From Arion vulgaris (Eukaryota; Mollusca; Gastropoda; Stylommatophora; Arionidae): a stretch of DNA of 64,000 nt. The notes beneath the pieces were generated by a model. That model saw only the letters and a list, made by a program, of their open reading frames with translations, was not told the origin of the DNA and made no database searches. The stretch lies in assembly GCA_020796225.1 (NCBI GenBank), contig CM036754.1:70579940-70643939 (forward strand). Direction: 5' to 3'. Positions 53,431 through 64,000 of the stretch are shown piece by piece (position 1 is the first letter of the stretch; each line of letters starts with the position of its first letter). The position numbers and the translations under genes were made by a program.

Positions 53431-53815
53431 CTAGGAATTTTGTATTCCCTGGTTGTATTTCCCCACCCTGTCTGTTTGTAGGGTGTTGCTGATTTTCCCC
53501 ATGCCATCTGCACCAATCACTTCTACCCATGTTGTGATGTTGCCTTTGTATTTGCTTATTAGCTATAGTTATATGTTTCTACACGCCATACTGCTGTCAT
53601 CAGTGGGGCAACGCAGCTCACACCATGTGGCAGTTCTGATGTCATTGATGAACTTGAGGAACAGGGTGAGAGAAAATGCTGATCCCTAAGGGACCTATGT
53701 TTAAAAAAAATTTTAAAGTACTGTTGCACTGGAGAAGATGAACCAAGATATAAACCTCTCCAAGCACCCTTGTTTGTAATCACTTGGCCAGTAAGCTTAC
53801 ACTAACAGATGGCAT
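53431..53815 (-). pseudogene. I-like LINE, RT catalytic region
   Basis: Minus frames, allowing one shift, give VLS.TLFL.FINDIRTATW, the RT block around SPxLFxxFIND, upstream of the YADD region. Same element as 52370-53195. Confidence 0.65.
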
Positions 53816-54056
53816 TTGTCAAACTTGAGGTATAAAGACAAATAGAACCACTGTGGGGTGTGTACAATATTGATTCTGTGTTCCATTGCAAGCTAGAATT
53901 ATTGTATAGCTGTTCCTAAATTTTAATCATGATAAGGACGCCTAAGAATTAAACGCTTTTAATGACTAATATTTTCATTTGTGTGTGATTCAATGTTTTC
54001 AGAACTGAATTTAAATTGATATTCTTGCAGATTTTGATGTTTTGATTTTCTTGCAG

Positions 54057-54234
54057 AGATGGCACTGCATGAAAGGTGCCCAGCAAGACACCGAGCTACA
54101 GTAGAGGAGGAATTTATCTGTGTGCATAAGAATGTTATTGGTTCAAGAGCCTCCTGGAGGATTACAGAGCATTGAACAAAAGATGATGGCAAATCCCCGA
54201 AGATAAGCAATTTTTTCAGGGATTACAGAAAGAG
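54057..54234 (+). CDS. YWHAE: 14-3-3 epsilon, exon 2 (frame broken in this sequence)
   Basis: TTGCAG|AG ATG completes the phase-1 codon of exon 1 (Glu, then Met). The middle reads in shifted frames as TVEE...KNVIGS.ASWRI, the family's conserved [21 protein letters not shown] region, then EQK and DDGKSPKIS, then DYRK before a decayed donor (AG|G.AAGAT). About 20 bases are missing relative to the family and a stop appears at the TGA in 54173-54175. This exon normally encodes helices B-D with Lys and Arg residues of the phosphopeptide pocket. I read the damage as sequencing error because exons 1 and 3 are intact. Confidence 0.8.
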
Positions 54235-54236
54235 GA

Positions 54237-54238
<2 letters not shown>

Positions 54239-54290
<52 letters not shown>
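54239..54290. repeat. (AT)n microsatellite
   Basis: Directly after exon 2; a second short AT run is at 54310-54328. Confidence 0.92.
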
Positions 54291-54293
<3 letters not shown>

Positions 54294-54329
54294 TAAACAA
54301 TTATCACAATTATATATATATATATATAA

Positions 54330-55070
54330 TGCCTGCAGTTACTAATCTGGTTTGTTCTCTGAGGTTAAAATTTTATATAGACTACTTGTTGAAATACTAG
54401 AGCCAGTAAAATTCTTAAATAAAAATACCAAAAGATTTATATAAATTTAATGCAGCACTGGTCAATAGTAATTAATATTTGAAGATTGTTCTACAACTAT
54501 TCTTTTCTACTGGATAAGGGGAAAAAAGGGATTTTTCTAGATGTGCTGGTTAATTTTGTTGTGGCCCATTCTTACTAATATATTTGGGAAAAAAAAACCC
54601 GTAGACTGACAATACATTCAACGGTTTTAATTAAACATAAATTCAAGAAGACTAAGATGACAAATTTAAGCAACCATACACCAGTAAAAATAGATAATCA
54701 GAACCTGGAGCAGCAAAACATTCACATACCTGGTTTTGTCTAGTAACACCACATAATCCCGCAGTAGGACATCAAAAAAAAAATGAACAATAACATAATT
54801 GTTAGATTAAATTTGATCTTCCCAGTATAAAAAAACTAAAATTAGGATATATGAGAGCTTTATGTACTTCAGAACTTTGTATTTATCTGAATGCCAGAGA
54901 ACAACAGAAAGGTAATATCTAAGTTGAAGATTTATACAACTTCTCAGATAAAATTATTTTGATCAAACGAGATCAACTTGAAACCCTGAAATAAATAATG
55001 TTTTTTTATAAATTTATCTTGAATATTTTAACATATTCAGTTATTTTTACTGTTGGTTCTTTTAAATAAT
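54330..55070. other. Intron 2 stretch, AT-rich
   Basis: Nothing recognised. Confidence 0.35.
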
Positions 55071-55072
55071 TG

Positions 55073-55170
55073 TTCCGAGTGGTCACTGGGGCCCAATTTG
55101 GAGCGAAAGAATAAAAACCACTGTTCCCTGCCCGATGTCATAAGAGGCATCAAGAGGTTTGGATGAATCT
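55073..55170 (+). mobile_element. SINE-A head fragment
   Basis: GAGTGGTCACTGGGGCCCAA to AAGAGGTTTGGATGAATCTG; the 3' half is absent and small losses are present. Confidence 0.65.
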
Positions 55171-55239
55171 GAGCACGATCCGCTTGAAAATGCAACCAAA
55201 CAAATGCAGAAAACGGATGCCCCTAGGCCGTAAGGCGAA

Positions 55240-57760
55240 AACATGGGCTTTTTCTATCAACTTTGCATGCGATACTCCGGTATGTTTTTCAAAACATGGC
55301 GGTTCACTTGAGGCTTCACCGTCCCATAGTTTGTCTTGTAGTGTTGTTTCTGTTGCCCAGATTTTAATCTCTGCTACTCAGACTAGGGCAGTTTTGGGCA
55401 GGATGTGTTCTGGGACTGCTTTGGTGCTCACAGGTGCAGGCTCCTGAGACCCATTCTGTGAAGGTGTGCTCTGAGACTGCAGTGTCCTGCCAAGTCTGGA
55501 AGACTGGTCTGTGCTTTCTGTTTAGTGTATTTATACTGTCGTGCTCTGGGTTGTATCTCCGTTTGTTTTTCTCCAGATCATTTTCCCCGATTGTTTCAGG
55601 AGGTTTGCTTTGTAAACTTTGTGTTGGGTGTGGTTAGGCTTCCCCAGCCTTGCGAGTTTGTCAGCCTTTTCGCTTTTGCATGCCCAGTGAGCTGGATCAC
55701 TGTAAGGCCAGTTGGATTTTTACAAACTGATATTTTGCCATGTCCTGAATGAGCTTGTCTTGTCTGGGACAAGAGATAGTCTGTAGAACGGATCTTGAAT
55801 AAAGACTGCAATATTTTTTGCTGACACTTTGTCGTTGAGAATCTGTAAGGACTGCAAGAAGGGCTGTTTACTTGCTCTAAAGTTATGTTCTCCTGCTGCC
55901 AGAGAGTGTGTTTTCTTGAGGGTAGATGTAGATCTGGGCCGCCTCCTTTCTGGTAGTATCTGATGGGGCATCTGAACACGTGCCATGTGTTGGTGGATAT
56001 TGCTCGTAGCATTTGGAGGAAATGGCTTTTGTTCTGTCTCTGTTTGTATATTTTTTTGAGATTATTCGAGACTTCTAGGGTGTATTTAACATGTTTTGGT
56101 AGCTTGTCCATGGCTCTGGTATTATGGGTTCCCCACATTTGGTCAGTTTCAGGATGTCTGTATGGTATATGAAATTTCTGGCCAGATGGTTGGGACTTTT
56201 CCCTTTCAAGACTTTTTGTTTTCTTGAATTTTGGGGTGAGAGGGTGTTCTGTTAGCAGTTTTTGTTTTCAAACTGGGTGAGGTTTTAAATTTTTCATGGG
56301 GTTCTAGAGGCTCTAGTCTCATATTTTCCATTTCTATTATAGGACGTTTCATTGCTCCCGAGTTATTCTAGGGCCCCTGATTTGTGCCGTGTCTAGTTTC
56401 TGTGTTTGTTTTGGCTGCTGTTTGTTCCAAGAGCTGAGCCATATTCCATGATGGTCTTACTGTCCGGAGACCTGCTTTAATATTTTTGAATTTGCCAGAC
56501 GCAGCTAGTTTTTTTCACAGCAAGTCTGTATGGCTTTCTTTTGAATTTTGTCTATGTTTGGCTCCAGGCAAGTTACTGTCTAGGTGATCGCGAAGGTGGG
56601 TGATCTGTTTGGTATTGTTCGCTTTTAAATTGATGAATACTTTTTTCCTTGTGTGAGAGGGAAAACAGTTGCTTGGTTTTGTGTGGTTAATTTTGAGGCC
56701 CCAGCTTTTTGTCCAGTTCTCCACTTTTTGTAGAGATAGGGTGTTTTTTGAGCGTGTTCTGCAGCTGTCCAGATTTCAAGTCGCCCGCATGTAGGCTGTT
56801 TGAGACCTTCAAAGGGGCATTTGATGTCATTTATGTTAATTAGAATAGCATTGGGGTATCACACTGCCCTGTGGAACCTTCCTTAATTTTTGCATCTTGC
56901 TGAGGTGTGTCTATTTTTACCTCATGTAAAGCTGGGAGAGGAGGTTCTGATCCAGGGGAACATGTTTTGGGAGACTCCTGTTTGTAGGACTTTTAGCATT
57001 AGGCCATCGTAAATACCGATCAAATGCCCGGAACAGGTCAAAGAATATGGCTTTCTTTTCCTGGGAAAGGGATTTCAATGCCCTGGGTGATGTGCAGTTT
57101 CCTCGTGCTTCTGTTTTGTCTGTATCCAGTCTGGCGGGGTGAGCAATGAATTTGTTTCTAGGACCATGTCAGTCTCCCGTTTACTATCCTCCATCAATTT
57201 CCCTGCACAGCTGAGAAGGCTGATGGGTCCATAGCTCTTTTCATTTTTGTCCTTTGGTTTCAAGGGTAGATGTGTGTCTCCTTCCAGGTTGATGGAACTT
57301 GACCTGTTTCCAGCTCTAGTGAAAGCTGAGAGAAACTTTTTAAAGAGGACAAAGTGCGAAAGAATTCACTGTACCATCCGCCCCCAGGTGCCTTTTTTCC
57401 TTTTAGCTTTTTATTTGGTCTAGTTCCCGTAGGGGAAAATAGCTGTCAGCTGTCTGTTGGGATTGTAGAGTTAAAGACTTCAATAGTTGCTTTGACTTGT
57501 TTTTAACTTCCTTTTTTCTTGCCTGTTGAATGTGATTTACATTCCGATTGATAGGTTCTAGCCAATAGGTCTGTTGCCTGCCGGGGACAAATCCTGTGTC
57601 TGTGTGAGCAGTTTTGGTTCTTTCTGTCCTGTCACCATTTAGGTTTTTGTGAGGTCCATAGTTTTTAGTGTTCTTTCTTGATTTAGGGAGGCAGTTTTTC
57701 ATGCCAACTGTCTCTCATGCTTTTCTTTGGTAAAAATTGCCTTTGTCGTTGTGTAGGTAA
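55240..57760 (-). pseudogene. I-like LINE with RT and RNase H, frameshifted
   Basis: In minus order from 57760: a linker, NRNVNHIQQARKKEVKNK, then KDKNEKSYGPISLLSCAGKL (RT motif), LLTPPDWIQTKQKHEE (degraded GFRxxRST block), WTKSWGLKINHTKPS (RT thumb start), then the RNase H region with LPKHVKYTLEVSNN and TGHAKAKRL...TKFTKQ. The 3' end carries one copy of the 69-bp unit that is amplified at 34345. Frames break every 60-180 residues. Confidence 0.75.
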
Positions 57761-57829
57761 CATTTTCATTGTGGGGTCTGCTCCCTGTTTTCTTGGATGC
57801 TGACTTCAGTGAAGCTTTTTCAGTTTAGG

Positions 57830-60660
57830 GACCAATAGGTCGGTAGTCTTCCTTCTCTTCCTCTCTCTCTTGCTTTTTACCCCGGCTACAGGCCTCAACC
57901 AACTCATGCCAAGTCTTCCTATTCTAGCATCTCCTGCAGCTCTCCAGCTCTTCTTTATATTGTGATCTCTGCCTAATCTGCCCCATGTATTTCTCGGCCT
58001 CCTCTTCGCTGTCCCTGCGGGTTCCAGGCAAGGACCCTTCTTGTTATATTCCTCTGGTTTTCTAAAGTGTGTCCTATCCAGCGCCAGCTCTTTTTTAACC
58101 TGTTCGCTCACTGGAATCTGTCTTGTTCTCTCCATAAGTTCCTCATTTGTGACCCTATCATACCATCTTATTCCTCATTCTGCTATGACACCAGTTGATG
58201 AATGTTTGCAATTTATGCCTATTGTTTTAGTTGTTCTCATGTTTCTGACCCATACAGTAGAACTGCTTTAACATTAGAGTTAAATATCCTAATTTTTGTT
58301 CTAGATTTGATTTCTTAGGACTTCCAAATGTTTCCCAGTGCAATGAAAGCTCCTCTTGCCTTCTGTATTCTTATTTTAACATCTCTATCTGTTCCACCCT
58401 CTTTGTCTACGTTGCTGCCCAAATAGTGTATGATTCACTCTCTGAAGTGGGATTTCAGGAGATCGAGTTGTCGCTTGTTTAATTTCAATATCTTTGTCTT
58501 TCCTTATGAATGTTCAGCCCTAGTTGCTGGGACCTTTGATTCAATGGTTTATCCTGCATCTGATTTTGTGTGTGACAGAAGGGCTATATCATCAGGAAGT
58601 CCAGATCATCTAGTTGCTCTGTCAGAGTCCATTGATTCCATTTCTGGTGTTAGTTACTGTGGTCTTCATAATCCAGTCTATGTCAGAAGAACAACAAAGG
58701 TGATAGAAGACATCCCTGACGACTCCTGTTTCTATTCAAAGTATCTGTTAGTTTACCTTCATGAAGAACTCTACATTTCAAATCTGTATATGTTGCTTTT
58801 ATTAGGTTAATAATTTTCTGTGGATTCTATAATGCCTCAATTCAAAGGGTTTCCTATCAATACTGTCAAAAGCCTTCCATAATCAACAACTGATATAAAG
58901 TGGGGATTTCCATTCAATACTTTGCTCTATTATTATACGAATGTGGCTATCTGTCAGCACAGATCTATTTGGTCGAAGCCGCCTGTTCATCTCTTAGCTT
59001 TACATATCGATGGTATCTCTCAGTCTCTCCAGGATGACTCTGCTTAGTATTTTCCCAGGTACTGACAACAGCATTATTCTCATAGTTTTACACTTCGAAG
59101 GTCCCTTTTTTGGTAGCTTCACCAGGTATCCTTCTCCAGTTTGCTGGTATTTCTTCGGTCTCCCAGATTCTGCAAAATAATTTATACAGTATTTCTGTGG
59201 ATGTGTTTATGTTGGCTTAACCGCCTCCGCTGGAATACCATCTGGACCGGCCGCTTTCCATCTTTTAAAAGTTTAATGGCTTTACTAATCTCCTCCTTGG
59301 ATGGTTTCTCACAGTTGATGTCCAAGTCAATTTCTGCTGCTGGATATCTGGGGGTTTGTAGAGTGCTGGTCTGTTCAGGAGTTCCTTGAGTATTCCATCC
59401 ATCTTTCCATTTGGTCTCTAACATTAGTGATAGTTTCACCACTACTATTTTTGATCAACCCATTTGATGGTCTGTATTTTCCTGTTAGCTTTTAGTGATA
59501 TTGCAAAGATCCCATGTTTCCTTTCCTGCAGCTACTCTGCTTCTTCTAGATCTTCTCACATTGTCTTTTATCTAACTTTATTTGTTTCTTCACTTTCTTG
59601 CTAGCTTCGTGTAGTTTTCTGCTATGGCTTTGCAGTTCTAGTTTTGCTATTATTTAAATCGCTTCTCTTTTCCTTTCTTCTATTTCCTTGAGAGTTTCTG
59701 GAGTTATCCATGCCTTATGATTCCGCTCTTCTTTCCTAATACTCTTGCATGTTTCATTCCAATATTTTTGGCTTGCTGCCAGCATTCTTCCGCACTCACC
59801 TCATCTTCTAATTGCCGAAACACCTCATACTTATTAGAGACTGTGACCGTGAACTGTTCCTTTGTTTCGTGACTTCTGAGGTATCCTACATTATATTGGT
59901 GTCTATGTTCATGGGATGTTATGTATCGCTAAGCTTCAGTTTAATTTTACTTATCAGCAAATGGTGATCCGACTCTACATCTGCCCCCCTTAGGACCCTT
60001 ACATCTTGTAGAGATGACCTGAATTTCTTGTTTATGCATATGGGGTCAATTTGATTTTCTGTTCTGTGATCTGGTGATACCCAGGTTGCTTTATGTACTC
60101 TTTTATGTGGAAAGATCACTTCACCTCATGACGATTGATTCGCTCACAGAAATCAGTGAATAGTTTCATTTTGTTCATTATTCCTAGTCCGGTTTCCCAT
60201 GATCTCCTCGAGCCATGTTGTCCGAACTTATTTTGGTATTGAGGTCACCATCAGAATTTTGATGTTCCATTTTGATTACCTTAGTATTTTGGTTTTATGT
60301 AAATTCCTTTACTTTTTTCCTCTTATCATTGGTAGGTGCATAACACTGGGTCACATTCAAGAATACTTTCTTTTGGTGGTTCTGAATGTTGCTGTGATTA
60401 TCCTAGGACTCACTGCTTCCCACTTTATTAGTGCAGTCTCCGCTTCTTTAGATAGCATTAAAGCCACTCCTTACTATGGGGCTTTTCTTCCATATGGCCT
60501 GAGAACAGCATTGTTTCTCCTGTGTTTAGACGTTGTTTGCCTGCACCATTCCACCTAGTTTCACATAATCCAAGATGCCAATCCCGTGAAATTTCATCTC
60601 TTTACAACCGTGCTGTCTTTCCCATTTGATACATACTTAATATTCCAGGTGCCAATCTGA
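57830..60660 (-). pseudogene. RTE-like LINE with APE endonuclease and RT, frameshifted
   Basis: From 60660 leftwards: APE endonuclease end (FPHKRVHKATWVSPDHRTEN QIDPICI, then RGADVESDHHLLISK with the catalytic SDH), a linker with KPSKEEISKAIKLLKDGK, RT blocks in broken frames (59100-58400), then PAGTAKRRPRNTWGRLGRD and GRLGMSWL at the C-terminus. The SDHHL motif and element length support the RTE clade. It is close to full length. Confidence 0.8.
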
Positions 60661-60814
60661 GCTTCTAGGTGAAAGGAAGATAATTCATTGTGAGACTCTA
60701 TGCTTTCTCTGCATCGCTTCATACCTCTTCTAGAAGAGCTTCCTTCCTCTTGGCTGGCACAGTTTTTATTTTATTTTTATGTGACTTGTTCATGGTTGGT
60801 TGGATTTTGAGCAA

Positions 60815-60940
60815 AATTTTCTACTGGATAGGTAGCCAGCCCTACGCCAAACCCCACCTTAGTCGCCTCTTAACGACATGCCTTGTAGGTCCAGTGCTGC
60901 TACTTTGCTCTCATGGCCCGGCAGCACACGGGCGCTTCTT
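60815..60940 (-). mobile_element. SINE-B-like subfamily fragment
   Basis: TTTTCTACTGGATAGGTAGC then ACGACATGCCTTGTAGGTCC to GCAGCACACGGGCG; same arrangement as 40421-40556. Confidence 0.65.
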
Positions 60941-61199
60941 CCTCTTGGATACTTATTTTTGCTGCATCTAGAACCTAGTTGTTGAATGTTTGGAGTTTGT
61001 GGTTTAGGGCTATTTTCTTTATTTTCATGTTCTTAATGGCTTCTTCTAGGTGTGAGAAGATATTCCAATATAGATGCCGCTTTTTATTCCCGTGTCCTGG
61101 GCATGCATCTTCGACTTCGATGGTTGAGTTTCATTTCTGAATCCTCCTACCACAGGCAGATTGCCTTTCTAGGCTTAGGGTTCTACCACCCGGACTGCT

Positions 61200-61410
61200 G
61201 TATTAACACATAGCGAAGCGACGTGTTGGTAGGATCGCAATCTTGATCAGTCACATCGCATTTCCGCTTTAACATACCTACAAAACATATCTGTGAATAA
61301 TACAATATATCCTGCGCCCAAATGAAGGAAAGTAGTAATCCAGGCCACGGAAGCAAGATGAAGTGATCAAAATTTATTGCTGACGCTAACGACACGCTCG
61401 TCAGCGCCAT
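61200..61410 (-). other. Possible antisense exon (weak)
   Basis: The minus strand has a 75-codon frame starting MALTSVSLASAINFDHFILL at 61410, with a hydrophobic middle (PWPGLLLSFIW) and a donor-like GTAG|GTATGT near 61282. The context around the ATG (CAAATGGCG) is good. No partner exon or known family was found. Confidence 0.2.
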
Positions 61411-61419
61411 TTGTAAACC

Positions 61420-61700
61420 GGAAGCTCATAACATGGCAATGACCTCACAATTAGGAATGGGATAATGGATTTATGTGCCGATCTACCTTGGAGATTTAGC
61501 CAAGATAAGAATGTCAGACCTACCTATCACAAGGGTGGCCAAACGGGAAGCGGAAATCATAGAATTATATCCTCAGAATTGCCCGCATGCAGACTCTGAG
61601 AAGAAAGAGGTGGCTGATAATCTGAGGAGAGGCGCCTTTATTAGAGAATCCAAATCCCAATCTAGTGAGGAAGAAGATCAACTACCAGGAGAAAGTAGAA
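61420..61700 (+). pseudogene. Repeat block and I-like LINE tail
   Basis: Parallels 16620-16895: GAATGGGATAATGGATTTTA-type start, CTTGGAGATTTAGCC, then QNCPHADSEKKEVADNL with losses, then AFIRESKSQSS. Confidence 0.55.
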
Positions 61701-62687
61701 AGTGATAAAGACAGATGCTGAGTTCTATAGAGTACCTATAAGCAATCCTTAGACTGTCACAGAGAAACTGCCATGCAGTGGAGTCTAGTGGAAACTCATA
61801 GACGAGCAATAGAAGATGCTGTGTGTAGACTTCCTCAAAGATGACCACAGTGGATAGATTTTGTTTGCTCATATACAAGATGTCACACAGGTATGTTGAT
61901 GAGCATTGTTTTGTCTGTTAGTTTACAAGAAATAGAAGACAGTGATATCATTCACAAATGAACATAATCACTTTCCTTAAATGACACTTAGTTGTCAACT
62001 TAATTAGGAACATAGATATACAAAAAGACAAGCATTCGATCCAACAAACAGGTTATGTTTTTTTCTGTAACCTAATGTGACTAATTACCTCAACAATAGC
62101 AACATATATTCAGAGAACCGACTACTATGTAGACATTACTAAACAAGTGCATAAGATAAGAAAGTTCATTTCAATTACATTCAGCAACAATTTCCAAAGT
62201 CTTTGGAACACACTCAAACTGATGATTTGACTAGAAATACATTTGAAAATGGAGACAGATTCTTAGAAAACTAAATCACAACCTTTCATCAGTGCCACTG
62301 GAAATACTCAACATCACAGATGCTGAAATGGAAACATGCAGCTGATGCCATTATTGAATGCTTGATCCATTGCTAAAAATAGTCTACAGAAATCAGCCAT
62401 TAGCCGTTTTCCAGGAAACATGCAGATACACTGCAAAGAAGGTAAGGCTTGCAACAAAACAATATAGTGTCCAAAAGACGCTTCTGTGGAATGGGGGCGC
62501 TCAGTCCGCTAGCCATATGGAGTCAGATCATTTTGGCTAATACAGACTCCACCCTGAGAGACTCTTCCTTGTTGGTATAAGCATGGAAGTCTGAAGACAA
62601 GAAGAAAATCTACTTAGTGGTAGTAATAAACTATGCTGTATAGATGAAAATATGTCATGTTTTTCAGATGTTTGTCTGTTTATCCAG
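61701..62687. other. Intron 2 stretch, unassigned
   Basis: 62095-62150 faintly matches the end of the I-like tail at 3016-3300. Otherwise nothing. Confidence 0.35.
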
Positions 62688-62794
62688 ATCGAGGCTGAAC
62701 TCAAAGAAATTTGTCTTGATATTCTGAGCGTAATTGACAAGAGCTTAATTCCATATGCAGCCACTGGGGAGTCTAAAGTCTTTTATTACAAAAT
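62688..62794 (+). CDS. YWHAE: 14-3-3 epsilon, exon 3
   Basis: TATCCAG|ATC starts phase 0 and AAAAT|GTAAGC ends phase 2. The 35 codons read [20 protein letters not shown] then [15 protein letters not shown], with the split Met codon completed in the next exon. [10 protein letters not shown] is the conserved segment preceding KGDYHRYLAE, which must lie beyond the window. The YYK and ATGESK spelling supports epsilon over zeta. The frame is clean, in contrast to exon 2. Confidence 0.93.
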
Positions 62795-64000
62795 GTAAGC
62801 ATATTTATTTTAAAACTGATCTTCCTGCCTGGATGAATGATGTATGTAGCCCGTTGTTGGGCATCGCTTTTTGTGTATATACATAAAAAATGTATAAAAC
62901 TGAGGACTAATTTTAAAGGTTTAAGACACTTATTTAATGCACTATATATTATATATCTTCCTTGCATTCGCTTTCGTATGCTTGTATAAACCATGAGATG
63001 GGTTGCCTCTATGAAGCTGCATGTCAGTTGTTCTTCAAAAGTTCCCCATAGCTTACTCTGAAAGGTTTTTGCCCATGAGGCCATGTTTTGTTTCGTTGGT
63101 GTATGTATACCATATATATAAGAATACATACGATGACATTGGCAGAAACAGTTCAGTTCCACAGAATGTGAATTTTTGTGCCACTGCCAGACTGGTGCTA
63201 AATTGACACCTTAAATTCATGTGCATATTCAATACACACAGGCAGCAACCCAGATAGGGATATCAAAATTATGCAAAAACAAGATTTCAGTGCATTGAGA
63301 AATATGTTGAAATTAATAGAGACCAAATCTTAATACTAAGATAGAAACTTATCTATATCTTCTCTTATCTATATATATCTATAACATCAAGTTCTTAAGT
63401 GCGGTTCAGAGATAAAAAGAACAACTAGCAAAAAAGTATTTCTTTCTGTGCAGAGAGTTTGAAATGGAAAGGCAAGGTTTTTCAATGATACTGATGGAAA
63501 TAACTAAACAAACACCAGTGGGACGAGAGATTAACTGTTATGAGGCCCAGACGTCACACCAAGTGGCGATTGTGTTGTACATCAACTTCCAATAATCTAA
63601 CAGTTGTAGTAAATTTATATTCTAGTCCACCTTTATTAATTTAACCTAAAGTCATTCGTCATTTAAGGCTTCACATGTGAACATGGCTGTTTTCGATTTT
63701 AATTTAGTAAAAGGAGAAAATCTGGGGAAAAATTTAACAACTGACTTTTTTAACATGCAATTTTGACTTGAAATAATGGCTTATCTTCTGACATAAAAAC
63801 TTTTTTATTCATAAATAATGAAAATGTCCTGGATTGTGTAAATATGGCTGTAGTATGAGGAGAAATGTTTTATGGCTTGCAGATGTATGAGATATATTTA
63901 AATTGAGTGGTCAGTGACACTTTTGTTCTCATTTTACTATTTTGTTTTTCTTCTCACTAAAAATAATTGTGTATTTTCCTTTTCTTATTCTGAAATATTT
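62795..64000. other. Start of intron 3
   Basis: AT-rich. No further 14-3-3 exon, SINE or LINE was recognised up to the window end. Confidence 0.4.

Overview
This is eukaryotic DNA, almost certainly from an invertebrate animal. Short exons with GT-AG splice sites and matching phases sit in very long introns, and most of the window is transposon wreckage. I guess a mollusc or other lophotrochozoan. That guess rests on the style of the 14-3-3 epsilon protein and on the mix of RTE-like and I-like LINEs with short GAA-tailed SINEs. It is inference, and I cannot name a species. I see no prokaryotic operon, CRISPR array, rRNA gene or convincing tRNA gene.

Layout. (1) 0.7-8.7 kb: the last four exons of an unrecognised plus-strand gene (721-985, 2791-2882, 6240-6320, 8519-8689). 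Their phases chain perfectly and they encode about 202 C-terminal residues. (2) 8.7-45.5 kb: intergenic DNA made of nested retroelements, MITE-like elements and tandem repeats. It includes a 2.3-kb array of thirty-five 66-bp units at 35.5-37.8 kb, with a 23-bp array directly after it. (3) 45.6-64 kb: the 5' part of a 14-3-3 epsilon gene, with a promoter-like region, exon 1 at 45736, a damaged exon 2 at 54057 and exon 3 at 62688. The gene runs off the right edge.

Mobile DNA. Family names here are working labels of mine. SINE-A (about 250 bp) and SINE-B (about 255 bp) share head blocks and a GAAGAAG tail but differ in the middle. SINE-C (about 215 bp) ends in GATCGCGAGAGAGA. SINE-D and SINE-E carry tRNA-like A and B boxes. 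Many copies have clean 9-16 bp target-site duplications. LINE pieces fall into at least three groups: I-like elements with an RNase H domain and a Cys/His tail motif, RTE-like elements with an APE endonuclease, and a group ending in a C2H2 zinc finger. DNA-type elements are a GTGGCC-ended element, a long inverted-repeat (foldback) family and two mariner-like MITEs.

Quality. From about 53.2 to 61.9 kb the sequence looks unpolished. A SINE, 14-3-3 exon 2 and two LINEs all show many small indels, whereas exons 1 and 3 outside this stretch are clean. I did not find an obvious new biological system. The best second-look items are the higher-order structure of the 66-bp array and its single-copy relative at 6.5 kb, tandem SINE dimers with target duplications at all three junctions, recurrent SINE-in-SINE nests at one target site, the foldback family, the damaged exon 2 and the unrecognised gene.
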